A stretch of 64,000 nucleotides of DNA from Sulfidibacter corallicola (GCF_017498545.1 NZ_CP071793.1:6771001-6835000), one strand, 5' to 3'. Positions 9,001 to 17,365 are shown, counted from the first letter of the stretch. Program-made: numbers and translations. The notes: a model not told the origin generated them from the letters alone.

Positions 9001-10396
9001 TTCCGAATCCGGACAGGTCGGAAGTGATGGTGGGTACCCCGCAGGCCAGCGACTCCATGGCACTGAACCCCCACGATTGGTAGTGCGAGGGATACACCGA
9101 AAGGTCGAAGGCCGGAATCAGTTCCAGGAAGTGGCGCGGCAGGATGGCGTCGCTGCCGTCCAGTTGGGTGGGAATGAAGATGACCTTGATGTGGTCCGCC
9201 GCCTCATTGCGGATGTCCAGGCGTTCGAGGTGGGCCAGCAGGGGATCGTCCTCGGGTAGCGACAGTTCGTGGGTGATCAGTTGCGGTTTGGATACCGGAC
9301 TGACGCCGTTCAACGCGTTCAGCAGCTCCGTTTTCGGGGCCTTGGCCCCGCAGGGCATCAACAGAAAGAGCACCATGTGGCGGTCGGATTGTTCGAGCGA
9401 TTCCTCCATGAGCGGCAGGCTGTCCAGGATCAGATTGAGGCCCTTGTTGACGTATTCGTATCTTCCCGAGGTCAACACCAGGCTGGTTTTGGCCCGATCC
9501 AATTTCTGGTTTGTCATGGCCTCGGTCAACCGGAACAGTTCGTCGCGAATCGCCAATCGCCGTTCGGGTTGCAGGTAATCCTTGTTGGGGAAAGGGTCCG
9601 GAAGCGCGTTGGGCAGGATCAACCCCGGTTGGAGATCGTGAAAGACCTGGATTTCCGTCGCGGTGATCGCCGATATGGCGGTGAGACAGTCGGCCTCGGT
9701 CATGCAGGCCGCTTCCAGCGACACCTTGGCCATGACGCCCAGTGCCGCGGCCCGTTCCTGGGTGTGGATTTTCTCCATCGAATTGATCAGGTTCTCCCCG
9801 GTTCCCGCGATGCCGCGACCGAGGACGGTGTGATGGGCCGTAAAGACCTGGGCCACTTCCGGGCGAGTCTGTTTCAGGTAGAGCAGTCCCGCCCCCACAT
9901 GCCAGTTGTGCCATTGGGCCAGCACATCGCGTCCGCGGGCTCGTTCCTCCGCGAAGTTGGCGATGATCTGTCCGGCACGATAGCCGAACAGCACCGGTTC
10001 CAAGTAGTCCCAATCGGCGTTGACCGAATCCACGCGGTAGTTGTGCCACAGCCATTCCAGGATTTCTCCCTTGCTGCGGTAAGCGCCCGAAAAGTCCACC
10101 AGCAGGCAACGCGGATTGCCGGGAACCTTCCAGCGTCCGGTCAGGACGCGCAGTCCTCGTTCGGCGAGACCGCCCAGCCATTTGGCTTCGAAGGGTTCCG
10201 GCGCGAACCAGATGTGGGCGTCCTCCGCCTGGTCCGGATGCGGGGCGATCAGGTAGTAGTGATCACCGTAGATCCGGCTCATTTTCAACGCTTTTCCCAG
10301 TAGGACCTGGCGGGTGGATCCGCTTTTCTCGCCGAGCTCCCAGCAGACTTCGAAGACGTAGTAGGAATCGGTTGGTTCGCGTGGAGGTGAGATCAT
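6050..10396 (-). CDS. Glycogen synthase (GT3-like) fused to alpha-glucan phosphorylase (GT35)
   Basis: A 1448-residue two-enzyme fusion. Residues about 10-570 are a GT3-type glycogen synthase: YYVFEVCWELGEKSG near the start, and YQSWGFSAMESLACGVPTI late in the GT-B fold where the catalytic glutamates sit. From about residue 590 comes the N-terminal domain typical of the short alpha-glucan phosphorylases (LRELAYNLWWSWHPDAET), then the GT35 domain with the pyridoxal-phosphate lysine, Lys1204, in LSGIKAALNG. One polypeptide may thus both extend and degrade alpha-1,4-glucan. The ATG at 10396 has AAGGAG six bases upstream and is preferred to 10438. No other glycogen gene is adjacent. Residues before the lysine read ATGLSG rather than the common EASGTSG. 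Confidence 0.88.
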   Translation of the reverse strand: MISPPREPTDSYYVFEVCWELGEKSGSTRQVLLGKALKMSRIYGDHYYLIAPHPDQAEDAHIWFAPEPFEAKWLGGLAERGLRVLTGRWKVPGNPRCLLVDFSGAYRSKGEILEWLWHNYRVDSVNADWDYLEPVLFGYRAGQIIANFAEERARGRDVLAQWHNWHVGAGLLYLKQTRPEVAQVFTAHHTVLGRGIAGTGENLINSMEKIHTQERAAALGVMAKVSLEAACMTEADCLTAISAITATEIQVFHDLQPGLILPNALPDPFPNKDYLQPERRLAIRDELFRLTEAMTNQKLDRAKTSLVLTSGRYEYVNKGLNLILDSLPLMEESLEQSDRHMVLFLLMPCGAKAPKTELLNALNGVSPVSKPQLITHELSLPEDDPLLAHLERLDIRNEAADHIKVIFIPTQLDGSDAILPRHFLELIPAFDLSVYPSHYQSWGFSAMESLACGVPTITSDLSGFGNWIAESVQHPEACYVMPRAQADYEQATRDLAEHMLRGIGPAEPTQVEKRRSQAKEIADAIHWTVYIRYYLEAYHEAVLTRDRRFHGQGNTHPETIWEDRPTGHPLESQDHLRPIMKPFTVLNILPTSLTRLRELAYNLWWSWHPDAETLFRDLSPDVWFEASHNPVELLDSVPQETLDKAAQDPIFLDRLDRVLASFDAYQTQRRERMAKPEIAYFSYQFGIHECLPLYQNSSGITAGDYLKSASDLSAPVIAVGLAFHRGHYVQKFDLQGHPLHEPLESDFTSLPLRPLKREDGSLFLTTLVFPGRKVTVQIWLVQVGAVSLYLLDTDHPDNHERDRHITRDCNPSDNELRLQQYMILGIGGCNLIRELGFAPQVWHLNDCSGALAALSRAAYLIHHTNLDFEAAWEFVRQSTLVTLHQAGKHPDLDSGAFDEDTMRPYFSIYRHALDTSWSQIMALGAWPESSRPEPLGQVSAPPDGARSKAQRSEPGHHHFSMTLLAIRASGTVVAKSQTHRESLRHRLQTIAPGFHYSELPITCVTEGIHAASWLADPIQKLLSRNIGEHWRSETDTTPDWNSLREIPDKDLRRIRQELKSKLVHDVRRHLEHTWHKRRDSPSLLTKIIGNMREDALIIGFSHDFTPHSRANLLFRDPATLARIVNLEDRPVMVFFTDKIQPGDTFGEKLLENAYRLCREEEFLGKLIFLEDYGIAMAKRLVQGCDLWLNAPVVPASATGLSGIKAALNGALNLSIPAGWWVEGDNGENGWTIGKNLQNESQDYQDEFDSQHLYLLLEQTVIPAYFKDCLVGPSASWLTKSKESMIAAISHFTSSRVGHEYRQRYYLPIQERFRQLSELEYAATRSLAAEKARIDKAWPHTRIVEARVEVLREESVCHGQKVPILVEVHHPDLPPEALRVEFVSARRDHDGQFHELVVMPLALTERTECSSRWKGTYVPTRNGLKAYGIRVVPSSEGIDLSHPLVKWAP

Positions 10397-10775
10397 GTTC
10401 ACTCCTTTTTCCGGTACGACGGGTCCGTTGTTCCGCACGGCATGTGCAAGGACGTACGTGCCCGCGAGCCGGAGCGCGCTCCAGGGGTCCTTTTCCGGAT
10501 GGCACGGGCGAGGACGGTGCCGAAGGTCCAGGGCGGGGATCGATGGAGCTGATCCTTGACGACAGACTACTCAAATCTACGTTATCGGTCTTTTTGTGAA
10601 TTGTTATTATTCTACCTGGAAACGACTTGGACGGACGAGCAATTCCCGCGGCATCCATCGATCTCGATGGGAGGAGATCCCGAAACCTTTCGGTCTCTCG
10701 CGAGGGTTCGCGATCGTCCCGGCGCGAAGGGCGCCTGTTCACGAAATAAACGATGGCCGGAGGAGGCTGGATTTG
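10397..10775. other. Divergent intergenic region
   Basis: About 380 bases between the glycogen fusion gene (minus) and the TetR-like gene (plus); it must hold promoters for both. The plus-strand candidate is listed separately. No gene or large repeat is seen. Confidence 0.5.
10556..10583 (+). promoter_or_regulatory. Candidate sigma-70 promoter for the TetR/COQ9-like gene
   Basis: TTGACG (10556-10561), 16-base spacer, TACGTT (10578-10583). The -35 is good and the -10 poor. It lies about 190 bases upstream of the start codon in an A+T-richer patch. Confidence 0.3.
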
Positions 10776-11453
10776 GTGGAACGGAATGAACGAGCGGAAG
10801 GCGACGAAGAACGCCGTGATCCTTCATGGAAAGAGACTTTTCGCGAGGCGTTTCTCAGGTATGTCGCCGAACACGGGCGGCGACCGAATACGATTTATGC
10901 CTTCGCCAAATCCCTGAATGCGACCGAGGCCGATTTCTTCTCTTGCTACAACGCTTTTTCGGCACTGGAAAAGGATGTATGGCTGGAGTTTCACCGACAG
11001 ACCTGCGAGGTGTTGTCGGGCGATTCGGCCTTTGCCGAATACAGTGCGCGCGAGCGAATGCTGGCCTATGCCTACACCCTGATCGAGCAGCTCAAACCCC
11101 AACGCGGCTTCGTGTTGAATGCCAACTTGGGATTGGATCCCTGCCCCTCTTTCCTGCAAACCTTTCGGCGCGAGTTCCTCGAATGGGCGTCCCAATTGAC
11201 GACATTTGCCGAGGAACAGGGTGAGTTTGCCGAACGGCCGCTGTTGAAACCGGATTATCCCCAGTTATTCTGGATGCTCGTGCGGTATTTGATGCAATTT
11301 TGGGTACGCGATGAGTCTGCCGATTACCAGGAAACGGACGAGGCGATCGAAAAAGCCGTTCACGCCATGTTCGACACGGCGCAACCCAATTTCCTGGATT
11401 CTTGGTTCGATTTGGGTAAGTTGATGCTCCGACAGTTCGGCTCGTTTCGCTAA
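10776..11453 (+). CDS. TetR/COQ9-like regulator or partner of the UbiB kinase
   Basis: A 225-residue all-helical protein. Residues about 10-60 (KETFREAFLRYVAEHGRRPNTIYAFAKSLNATEADFFSCYNAF) match the TetR-type N-terminal helix-turn-helix layout, and the rest resembles the COQ9-like C-terminal domain. From family knowledge, such proteins often sit directly upstream of ABC1/UbiB kinases, and COQ9 acts in quinone metabolism; the kinase gene indeed follows at 11741. Whether it binds DNA or a lipid or quinone is unresolved. GTG at 10776 (or TTG at 10773) is chosen because GGAGGAGG ends at 10766. Confidence 0.65.
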   Translation: MERNERAEGDEERRDPSWKETFREAFLRYVAEHGRRPNTIYAFAKSLNATEADFFSCYNAFSALEKDVWLEFHRQTCEVLSGDSAFAEYSARERMLAYAYTLIEQLKPQRGFVLNANLGLDPCPSFLQTFRREFLEWASQLTTFAEEQGEFAERPLLKPDYPQLFWMLVRYLMQFWVRDESADYQETDEAIEKAVHAMFDTAQPNFLDSWFDLGKLMLRQFGSFR

Positions 11454-11740
11454 GGTGGGCGAGAAGTTCGGATCTGGCCGTCGTTCAGTGGTTTTTTTGA
11501 AGTAGCCTTTGTCGGTCGGGTGCGTGCATATTTGGTCAAGGTGCAGTATCCGTGTTGATCTGGTGGCTTGGCCACCGGCCGCGTTCGCCTGACCGTCGAA
11601 TACGGTCGACCATCGCGGTCATGGTGAAAGGTCGTGCTTCACGTACGAATGCGTGTCCCTATGGGTCTCGATGAGGCGCCTGTTTTCTCAATTGTGGTTT
11701 CCCATGCGAATGTCCGACTTTGCCCTTTTCAGAGGTTGTC

Positions 11741-13054
11741 ATGAAGGAACAGGAACAGATTCCCACATCCAAGGTGCAGCGGGCCATGCGGTTCGCGCGG
11801 ACCGGAGCCAAGGTCGGCGGAAATTACGTCAAGCACTATTCGAAGAAACTCCTGGATCCCAGCCTGGATCGCGAAAATCTTCATCAGGAGAATGCCCGCG
11901 ACATCTATCACTCGCTCAGTGAGTTGAAGGGCAGCGCCCTCAAGGCCGCCCAGATGATCAGCATGCAGCACGATCTGTTGCCGGCGGCCTACCGCAACCA
12001 ATTCAGCCAGGCTCAATATTCCGCACCGCCGTTGTCCTACCCCCTGGTCGTCAAGACCTTTCGCGAATGCCTGGGCCGAGAGCCGGGCGCCCTGTTCGAT
12101 GCCTTCACCAAGAGTGCGGTCAACGCCGCCAGCATCGGTCAGGTCCACCGTGCCGAGTGGCAGGGTCAGGTGCTGGCGATCAAGATCCAGTATCCGGGAG
12201 TTGCCAACAGTATCGTGAGTGATCTGAGGATGTTGCGCCCTCTGGCCGCACGTATCCTCAATGTCAACGGTCGCGAACTCGACAGCTTCATGGAAGAGAT
12301 CGCCCAGAAGATGTTGGAGGAAACCGACTACGAATTGGAGCTGCGCCGTTCGCAGGAGATCAGCTCGGCCTGTGCCCATTTGGAAGGCGTGTTCTTTCCC
12401 CGGTACTATCCCGAATTCTCCGGAAAACGCATCATCACGATGGAGTGGCTGGAGGGCCTGCATCTCGCGGATTTCCTGAAGACGAACCCCTCCCAGGACA
12501 CCCGCGATCTGGTAGGACAGCGACTCTGGGATTTCTACCATTATCAAATTCACGAGCTGTTCAAGCTGCACGCCGATCCGCATCCCGGTAATTTTTTGTT
12601 TCGGCCCGACGGAACCCTGGGGATTTTAGATTTTGGCTGTGTCAAGGAAATTCCCGAAAGCTTTTACAGGAATTATTTCGGTATGGTTCGTCGCGACCTG
12701 CTGGCGGAGGGCAACGAGGCCGAGCGCGACATCTTGTTTCGCAACATGGGCTTTATTTACGACCGCGACAGCCCTTCGGAGCGCCGCATGTTCACCGAGC
12801 TGTTTTGCGAAATGATCGAGTTGTTGGCGCGTCCGTTTCACAGCGATGTGTTCGATTTCAAGGACGAAACCTACTTCAAGCAGATCTACGCGATGAGTGA
12901 GCGGGTTCAGGCCGATCGCAATGTTCGCAGCAACAAAACCGTGCGCGGCAAAAAGGATGCGATCTACATCGACCGAACCTATTTCGGGATCTATCACATT
13001 CTGCACGACTTGGGCGCTCGTATCCAGATTACGCGGCCGGATTGGCTGAAGTGA
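11741..13054 (+). CDS. ABC1/AarF/UbiB family atypical kinase
   Basis: A 437-residue member of the ABC1 atypical kinase family, whose members act in quinone or lipid metabolism and are often ATPases rather than protein kinases. Family marks are all visible: the N-terminal extension with LKGSALKAAQMIS (the KxGQ region, here KAAQ), the alanine-rich nucleotide loop AASIGQVH (129-136), the ExD motif in EETDYELE, HADPHPGN starting at His277, and DFG at 297-299. No transmembrane pair is obvious at the C-terminus, unlike E. coli UbiB. The ATG at 11741 has AGAGG upstream. It lies 287 bases after the TetR/COQ9-like gene on the same strand; the substrate is unknown. Confidence 0.85.
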   Translation: MKEQEQIPTSKVQRAMRFARTGAKVGGNYVKHYSKKLLDPSLDRENLHQENARDIYHSLSELKGSALKAAQMISMQHDLLPAAYRNQFSQAQYSAPPLSYPLVVKTFRECLGREPGALFDAFTKSAVNAASIGQVHRAEWQGQVLAIKIQYPGVANSIVSDLRMLRPLAARILNVNGRELDSFMEEIAQKMLEETDYELELRRSQEISSACAHLEGVFFPRYYPEFSGKRIITMEWLEGLHLADFLKTNPSQDTRDLVGQRLWDFYHYQIHELFKLHADPHPGNFLFRPDGTLGILDFGCVKEIPESFYRNYFGMVRRDLLAEGNEAERDILFRNMGFIYDRDSPSERRMFTELFCEMIELLARPFHSDVFDFKDETYFKQIYAMSERVQADRNVRSNKTVRGKKDAIYIDRTYFGIYHILHDLGARIQITRPDWLK

Positions 13055-13399
13055 CTTAGGGTCGTTTTGTATCTCGGTCGGCGGTGACTTCCTGGTAAAA
13101 AAAGACTTACGCATAAGCAACCCTGCGCCTTCAGAGGAACCCCCTTCCTGCAAAGGACAAAAAAAAGAGAGCGGATCATCCGCTCCCTTTTGCTTATTCT
13201 CGTAGAAAATGGGGAGAGTTCACGAAAAAGTGACTAACGCGGGACCAGACGAGATCCCAATGAAGAGGAAGCAATTCGGTTTCCTGAAGTTTTCTGATCG
13301 CCGAAACCGACCGATTCGCGCTTCATGGGATGGGCAGCAGCGAGAACGATTCGACGGATGGTACGCCAGGAAGGGGCTACCGATTACTGGCTTCGAAGC
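13055..13399. other. Convergent gap with terminator
   Basis: About 345 bases between the ABC1 kinase gene and the first paralogous orphan, which point at each other. It contains the hairpin at 13169-13185; nothing else is supported. Confidence 0.5.
13169..13191 (+). terminator. Terminator between converging genes
   Basis: GAGCGGA (13169-13175) and TCCGCTC (13179-13185) form a seven-base stem with a TCA loop. An eight-A run lies upstream and CCTTTTGCTT downstream, so it may work on both strands. Confidence 0.6.
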
Positions 13400-13999
13400 T
13401 CAAAGACCTTTCATCCAGACTTCTTGGAAGAACCAGCCTCCAAAATTCTCCATTTTCACGAAGTATTCGCGCTTGGTCGAGTCGTACCAGCAACCGTTTT
13501 CGGCCATGGCGCGCTCTTGGCACTTTTCCTTGCGAACGAGGTTTTTGATGACCTCGCTGTTTTCCTTGAACGGAGAATACTGACAGATGTCGTTCAGCCG
13601 GAAATAGCCCTTCAACTTGAGGATCGAGTTGGCATCGGTCATGTTCTCGGGAATCGTTTTCAATTGTCTGGGGTCGATGTTGGTGGGGATGGATTTGAAT
13701 TCGGAAATTCGGGAAAAAGTTTTCCGAAATTTGCTCATTTTCAGGACGTATTGGCTGCCCCGCGGCTTGAAAAAGCCGTAGTGCTCGTAGGTGTCGAGCC
13801 CCTGCTGCTCCGCGAGTTTGCTCAGCTTCGTCAGTTCCATGGTGGTCATGCCTAAGATGTCCTTGATTTTAGAGAACTTATACATGCCATCCTGGTTGAG
13901 GATTTCCTGAGGGGAAACGTCGTTGTCCACGTTGGGCCAATGCATTTCCTCGCGATCGAATTCGAACTTGCCGTTTACCAATTTGTCGAAGTTATTCAT
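13400..13999 (-). CDS. Orphan protein A of a paralogous pair, with two HTH-like segments
   Basis: A 199-residue protein I do not recognise. It aligns end to end with the product of 14239-14838 (roughly 40-50 percent identical by eye), so the two are tandem duplicates. Shared blocks are FSKIKDxL near residue 43, SYxFxKPxGSQY, PTNID, the stretch YSPFKExxEVIKN and the C-terminal GCWYDxTKREYFVxM. FSKIKDILGMTTMELTKLS and YFRLNDICQYSPFKENSEV each have a helix-turn-helix flavour, so DNA binding is a guess. There is no signal peptide or membrane span. GGAGG lies seven bases before the ATG. The gene is more A+T-rich than its neighbours. Confidence 0.75.
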   Translation of the reverse strand: MNNFDKLVNGKFEFDREEMHWPNVDNDVSPQEILNQDGMYKFSKIKDILGMTTMELTKLSKLAEQQGLDTYEHYGFFKPRGSQYVLKMSKFRKTFSRISEFKSIPTNIDPRQLKTIPENMTDANSILKLKGYFRLNDICQYSPFKENSEVIKNLVRKEKCQERAMAENGCWYDSTKREYFVKMENFGGWFFQEVWMKGL

Positions 14000-14093
14000 G
14001 TTATAGCCTCCGCGAAAGTGTCGTTAATTTCGTTTTATGGAATGAATTGAAAAATTTGAATATCTGATTCAGTGAAGGAAGCCCGGCACGCCA

Positions 14094-14122
14094 TTTTAAA
14101 ATGACAATTCAATGGATGTAAA
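14094..14122 (-). promoter_or_regulatory. Candidate promoter of orphan A
   Basis: On the minus strand, TTTACA (14122-14117), 17-base spacer, TTAAAA (14099-14094), about 95 bases upstream of the ATG at 13999. The -10 lies inside the palindrome ATTTTAAAAT. Confidence 0.45.
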
Positions 14123-14238
14123 GAGGTGGGAAAAAAATTGAATGCGGTTAGTTTGTCTGCTCCGGGGAACCCAGAATAGATAAAGAATGTGAATTAGTTG
14201 GGTTTTGCTTGCCTCGGAACAGGCTGTGTTTGAAGCCT

Positions 14239-14838
14239 TTAGGGTCGCACCCACACGCTTCCGAAAAACCAGGGGACGAAAAGCTGCATATCCACGAAAT
14301 ACTCGCGTTTGGTTTCGTCATACCAACAACCGTTGGTATTTTTTGCTTCTTCCTGGTTTTCCTGGCTGCGGACGGAGTTCTTGATCACCTCTTCGCTTTC
14401 CTTGAAAGGCGAATAAGCGCAGACCTCCTTGAGGTAGAAGTACCCATCCAACTCGATGAGCGAGTTGGCGTTGTGTATGGCAGTGGGGATCGATTGAACT
14501 TGGTCGAGATCAATGTTGGTAGGCAGGTTTTTTCGGCTGGTGTAGTCAGAATAAAAATTGCGAAACAACGACATTCTCACAATGTACTGACTTCCTTTTG
14601 GTTTGCCGAAACCGTAGGATTCGTAGGTGTTGATATTGTTCCGGAGTGCGTCCCGACTGATTTTCGTCAGGTCCGCGGTGGAAAGGCTGAGCTTATCTTT
14701 GATCTTGGAAAATTTGAACATGCCCGTTTGTACGAGCAGGTCTTCCTCGGTCCAAGAATCCTCAACGTCCGGCCAGGTCATCTCCTCGGTATCGAAGGAG
14801 AGTTCCGGCTTCTCTTTCTTACTGGATTTCAAGGCCAT
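14239..14838 (-). CDS. Orphan protein B of a paralogous pair, with two HTH-like segments
   Basis: A 199-residue paralogue of orphan A, in the same orientation 239 bases upstream of it. The N-terminus is more lysine-rich (MALKSSKKEKPEL). The same landmarks occur: GMFKFSKIKDKLSLSTADLTKIS, KPKGSQYIVRMS, LPTNIDLDQ, YSPFKESEEVIKNSVR and GCWYDETKREYFVDM. Conservation of the GCWYD...KREYFV block in both copies suggests a structural or binding core. The SD sequence GGAGG lies 13 bases before the ATG, which is long and could mean weaker translation. Each copy has its own candidate promoter. The function is unknown; a DNA- or RNA-binding role is only suggested by the HTH-like segments. Confidence 0.75.
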   Translation of the reverse strand: MALKSSKKEKPELSFDTEEMTWPDVEDSWTEEDLLVQTGMFKFSKIKDKLSLSTADLTKISRDALRNNINTYESYGFGKPKGSQYIVRMSLFRNFYSDYTSRKNLPTNIDLDQVQSIPTAIHNANSLIELDGYFYLKEVCAYSPFKESEEVIKNSVRSQENQEEAKNTNGCWYDETKREYFVDMQLFVPWFFGSVWVRP

Positions 14839-14886
14839 AGGCTTGGATAGACCTCCGTGAGTCGATATGGATCGTCATGTAGCGGT

Positions 14887-14896
14887 CGCTATAGCG
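14887..14896. promoter_or_regulatory. Perfect 10-base palindrome, possible operator
   Basis: CGCTATAGCG lies about 11-20 bases downstream of the expected start of the orphan B transcript, a position where a bound regulator could block transcription. The link to regulation is inference. Confidence 0.3.
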
Positions 14897-14913
14897 GCAC
14901 CAACCGCATACGA

Positions 14914-14943
14914 GTCTATGCATAAGTATTAACGACTCGTCAA
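14914..14943 (-). promoter_or_regulatory. Candidate promoter of orphan B
   Basis: On the minus strand, TTGACG (14943-14938), 18-base spacer, ATAGAC (14919-14914), with a TG just before the -10 (extended type). It lies about 75 bases upstream of the ATG at 14838. Confidence 0.4.
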
Positions 14944-15363
14944 ATCTTCCGTTGCTCGATTTATTATAAACGCAATTGATTGCCAGCTATGGAGAATGCG
15001 GCGTTTTTGAGCTGGCTCACGCTATTTTATTCAATCCATGTTTCGTGGCCAAGTCGGAAAAAGTTTTTCCCTTATCGATTTGCCGCTCTTACGAAAGGCA
15101 AGTGGGCGCCAGTAAAGGCTTTTCAGCCGATCCAGTGACTTCAAAAAAAATATTGGCTCGGATCCAGCTCACGTGTTTTCAGGTCTTTCGGAAGTGTGAG
15201 CTGGCTGATACGGCGAATGTTTCGAGGAATTCTGACAACCAAAAGTACCCTCGAACTTTTACAAAGTCGAGCCTGAAGTTTAACAAAGTGTTTGGTCGCA
15301 AAAAATGTTCTGATTGAGATATCTGTCGCCGATCGATACTTCCTCGATCGAATGCGAGGGGTT

Positions 15364-17196
15364 TCACACCTTGAAAGTCGCGATGATCTGGTTGAGATCG
15401 TTGGATAATTCTGCCAATCTGCGGGCTTCCTGACTCAATTGCTCGGCTCCCGAGCGCGAGCCCTTGGCCTGACCGTCCAGGCTCTCGCAGATCTTCAACA
15501 CTTCCTTGGAGGCCTTGTAGATCGAGCAGGCATCGTCCGCGATGATCTTGGCGCCCTCACCGGATTCCTGGGCTTTCAGGGTCACCGTCTGGGAAAATTC
15601 CGCGGACTCCTTGACCGAATGGGAGACCTGGTCCGCTCTTCGGGCCGAGTTGGCCATGCTCTGTTCGATGTCGATGGCGGTCTGGGTTTGTTGTTCCACC
15701 GCCGCCGCGATCTCTCCATTTTTCAGGTTGATGACTTCGATGATGCGCACGATGTCCTTGATGGCTTCGATCGCCAAGCCGGTATTGCTCTGTATCGCGC
15801 TGATTTTGTTTTGGATATTGTCGGTCGCCTCGGCCGTTTGATTGGCCAGTTCCTTGACTTCGTTGGCGACCACCGCAAATCCACGACCGGCTTCACCGGC
15901 ACGTGCGGCCTCGATCGAGGCGTTCAGGGCCAACAGGTTGGTGCGTTCGGTGATTTTGGAAATCAAGCTGATGACGTCGCCGATTTCTCTGGCCGCGGTA
16001 TCCAACTGATTGACGTTGGAGTCGGTGTGGATGGCCTTTTCCGAGGCTTCGATGGAGACCTGGCGGGCGTCGCGGACCGTATCGCCGATTTGTTGGATCG
16101 TGCGGCTCAACTCTTCGATGGCTCTCGCGACTTCGCCGACTTCCTGTGACATTTCCGCAGCGGCACCGTCGACCGAGATCAACCCGTCCTGGATTTGGCC
16201 GTTGATTTGGGCCATGCTTCCGACCGAATCCGCCGATTTCTTGGCTTCGGTGGCGATACCCGACAGTTTGGTGGAAGCTTCGCGGCTGTTTCGGGAGACT
16301 TTCTCGGTTTCTTCCGAGAGCCTTCCGGCAGTGGCCTCGCCGGCGAGACTGCTTTCCGTCAGGCGTTTCGATGCCGCCAGCAGTTCGTTGCCACTGGCGG
16401 CCACGTCGAGAATCATCTGCCGGATCTGCTCGTTGTAACTGTTGAACCAATTGGCCAGCTCGCCCATTTCATCGGTGGACATCACTTCCAGCCGATGGGT
16501 CAGGTCGCGCCGTTGCAGCATGTCCTGAATGTGGAACACCGTTTTGCGAACGGGGTTGGTGATGCGGTTGACCCACCACAGCGAAACCACGCAGGTGGCC
16601 AGGCAGACCAGGAGCCCGATCCACAATAATTGAAGGACCTCGGCGACGACCAGATTGCGGAGGTCGGTGGCGGTGAGGTCGACCGAAACCAGGGCGGTGG
16701 TGGTGCCGTCGGCGGCTTTGATGGGTCCGTACCCGGAGATATAGGAGTCGTTGGTACTGCGATAGAGACCGGTGTGGGTCGGTTCACCGGTGTCGAACAG
16801 GCGCTGCATGTCGGACTTGACCCCGTATTTGGCGGGGTCGTAGGTGGTCAGTGCCACGTCCTCGGCATTTTGGGTGATGACCACGAACTCCATCAGATTG
16901 CTCTTCGGCCGAAAGGTGTAAATCGGTTCGGAAATGCCCGTAGCCGTTTGCACGGCGCGCAACGTGGCCTGGAGCCGCTGGTACTCCGGTGTGTCGATGT
17001 CCGCTTTGCCGGAAATCGCCGCGTGCAGGTCCTGTTCGATCAGCAGAGCGGTGGTACCGGCGATTTGCTCTGCGCGAAGACCCAATTCATCTATGGCGGA
17101 CCGGCGCATGATGTGGTAAGTCACGAAGATGAGTGCGACAGTCGTCAGGATCACAATGGCGACACTGTAAATGGTCAACTTCATTGAAAGCTTCAT
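15364..17196 (-). CDS. Methyl-accepting chemotaxis protein
   Basis: A 610-residue inner-membrane chemoreceptor. An N-terminal membrane span (about residues 8-28) is followed by a periplasmic sensor of about 150 residues, a second span (about 186-206), a HAMP linker (RITNPVRKTVFHIQDMLQRRD...) and a long cytoplasmic coiled coil. The hairpin tip that contacts CheA and CheW is unmistakable: RTNLLALNASIEAARAGEAGRGFAVVANEVKELA. The sensor has the look of a single Cache-type domain, ligand unknown. No che genes are adjacent, so it must signal to a cluster elsewhere. AAGGAG lies 12 bases before the ATG. No CheR/CheB-tether pentapeptide is seen at the C-terminus. Confidence 0.92.
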   Translation of the reverse strand: MKLSMKLTIYSVAIVILTTVALIFVTYHIMRRSAIDELGLRAEQIAGTTALLIEQDLHAAISGKADIDTPEYQRLQATLRAVQTATGISEPIYTFRPKSNLMEFVVITQNAEDVALTTYDPAKYGVKSDMQRLFDTGEPTHTGLYRSTNDSYISGYGPIKAADGTTTALVSVDLTATDLRNLVVAEVLQLLWIGLLVCLATCVVSLWWVNRITNPVRKTVFHIQDMLQRRDLTHRLEVMSTDEMGELANWFNSYNEQIRQMILDVAASGNELLAASKRLTESSLAGEATAGRLSEETEKVSRNSREASTKLSGIATEAKKSADSVGSMAQINGQIQDGLISVDGAAAEMSQEVGEVARAIEELSRTIQQIGDTVRDARQVSIEASEKAIHTDSNVNQLDTAAREIGDVISLISKITERTNLLALNASIEAARAGEAGRGFAVVANEVKELANQTAEATDNIQNKISAIQSNTGLAIEAIKDIVRIIEVINLKNGEIAAAVEQQTQTAIDIEQSMANSARRADQVSHSVKESAEFSQTVTLKAQESGEGAKIIADDACSIYKASKEVLKICESLDGQAKGSRSGAEQLSQEARRLAELSNDLNQIIATFKV

Positions 17197-17336
17197 GTCG
17201 GTTCAAAGCTCCTTGGCCAGAATTCCGGCGGCGCCTAGAGATTAAATTGGAATAATGGGTACCTTTATTTCATCGCTCCTTTCTAGAATTCAATTAGTTT
17301 TTGTCCGGATTTTCGAAATGGTGTTGCTCCGATGAG

Positions 17337-17365
17337 GGGAAACCCTTTGATAGGAAGGGTTTCCC
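17337..17365. terminator. Hairpin downstream of the EF-G-like gene
   Basis: An 11-base perfect stem, GGGAAACCCTT (17337-17347) with AAGGGTTTCCC (17355-17365) and a seven-base loop. On the plus strand GCTTTT follows; on the minus strand there is no U run, so termination of the minus-strand EF-G-like gene would be imperfect. Confidence 0.5.

Larger units (their letters stand above)
14839..15363. other. A+T-rich gap upstream of orphan B
   Basis: About 525 bases holding the promoter of orphan B and a palindrome. A 113-codon plus-strand reading at 14976-15317 has no ribosome site or recognisable content, so I do not call it. Confidence 0.5.
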
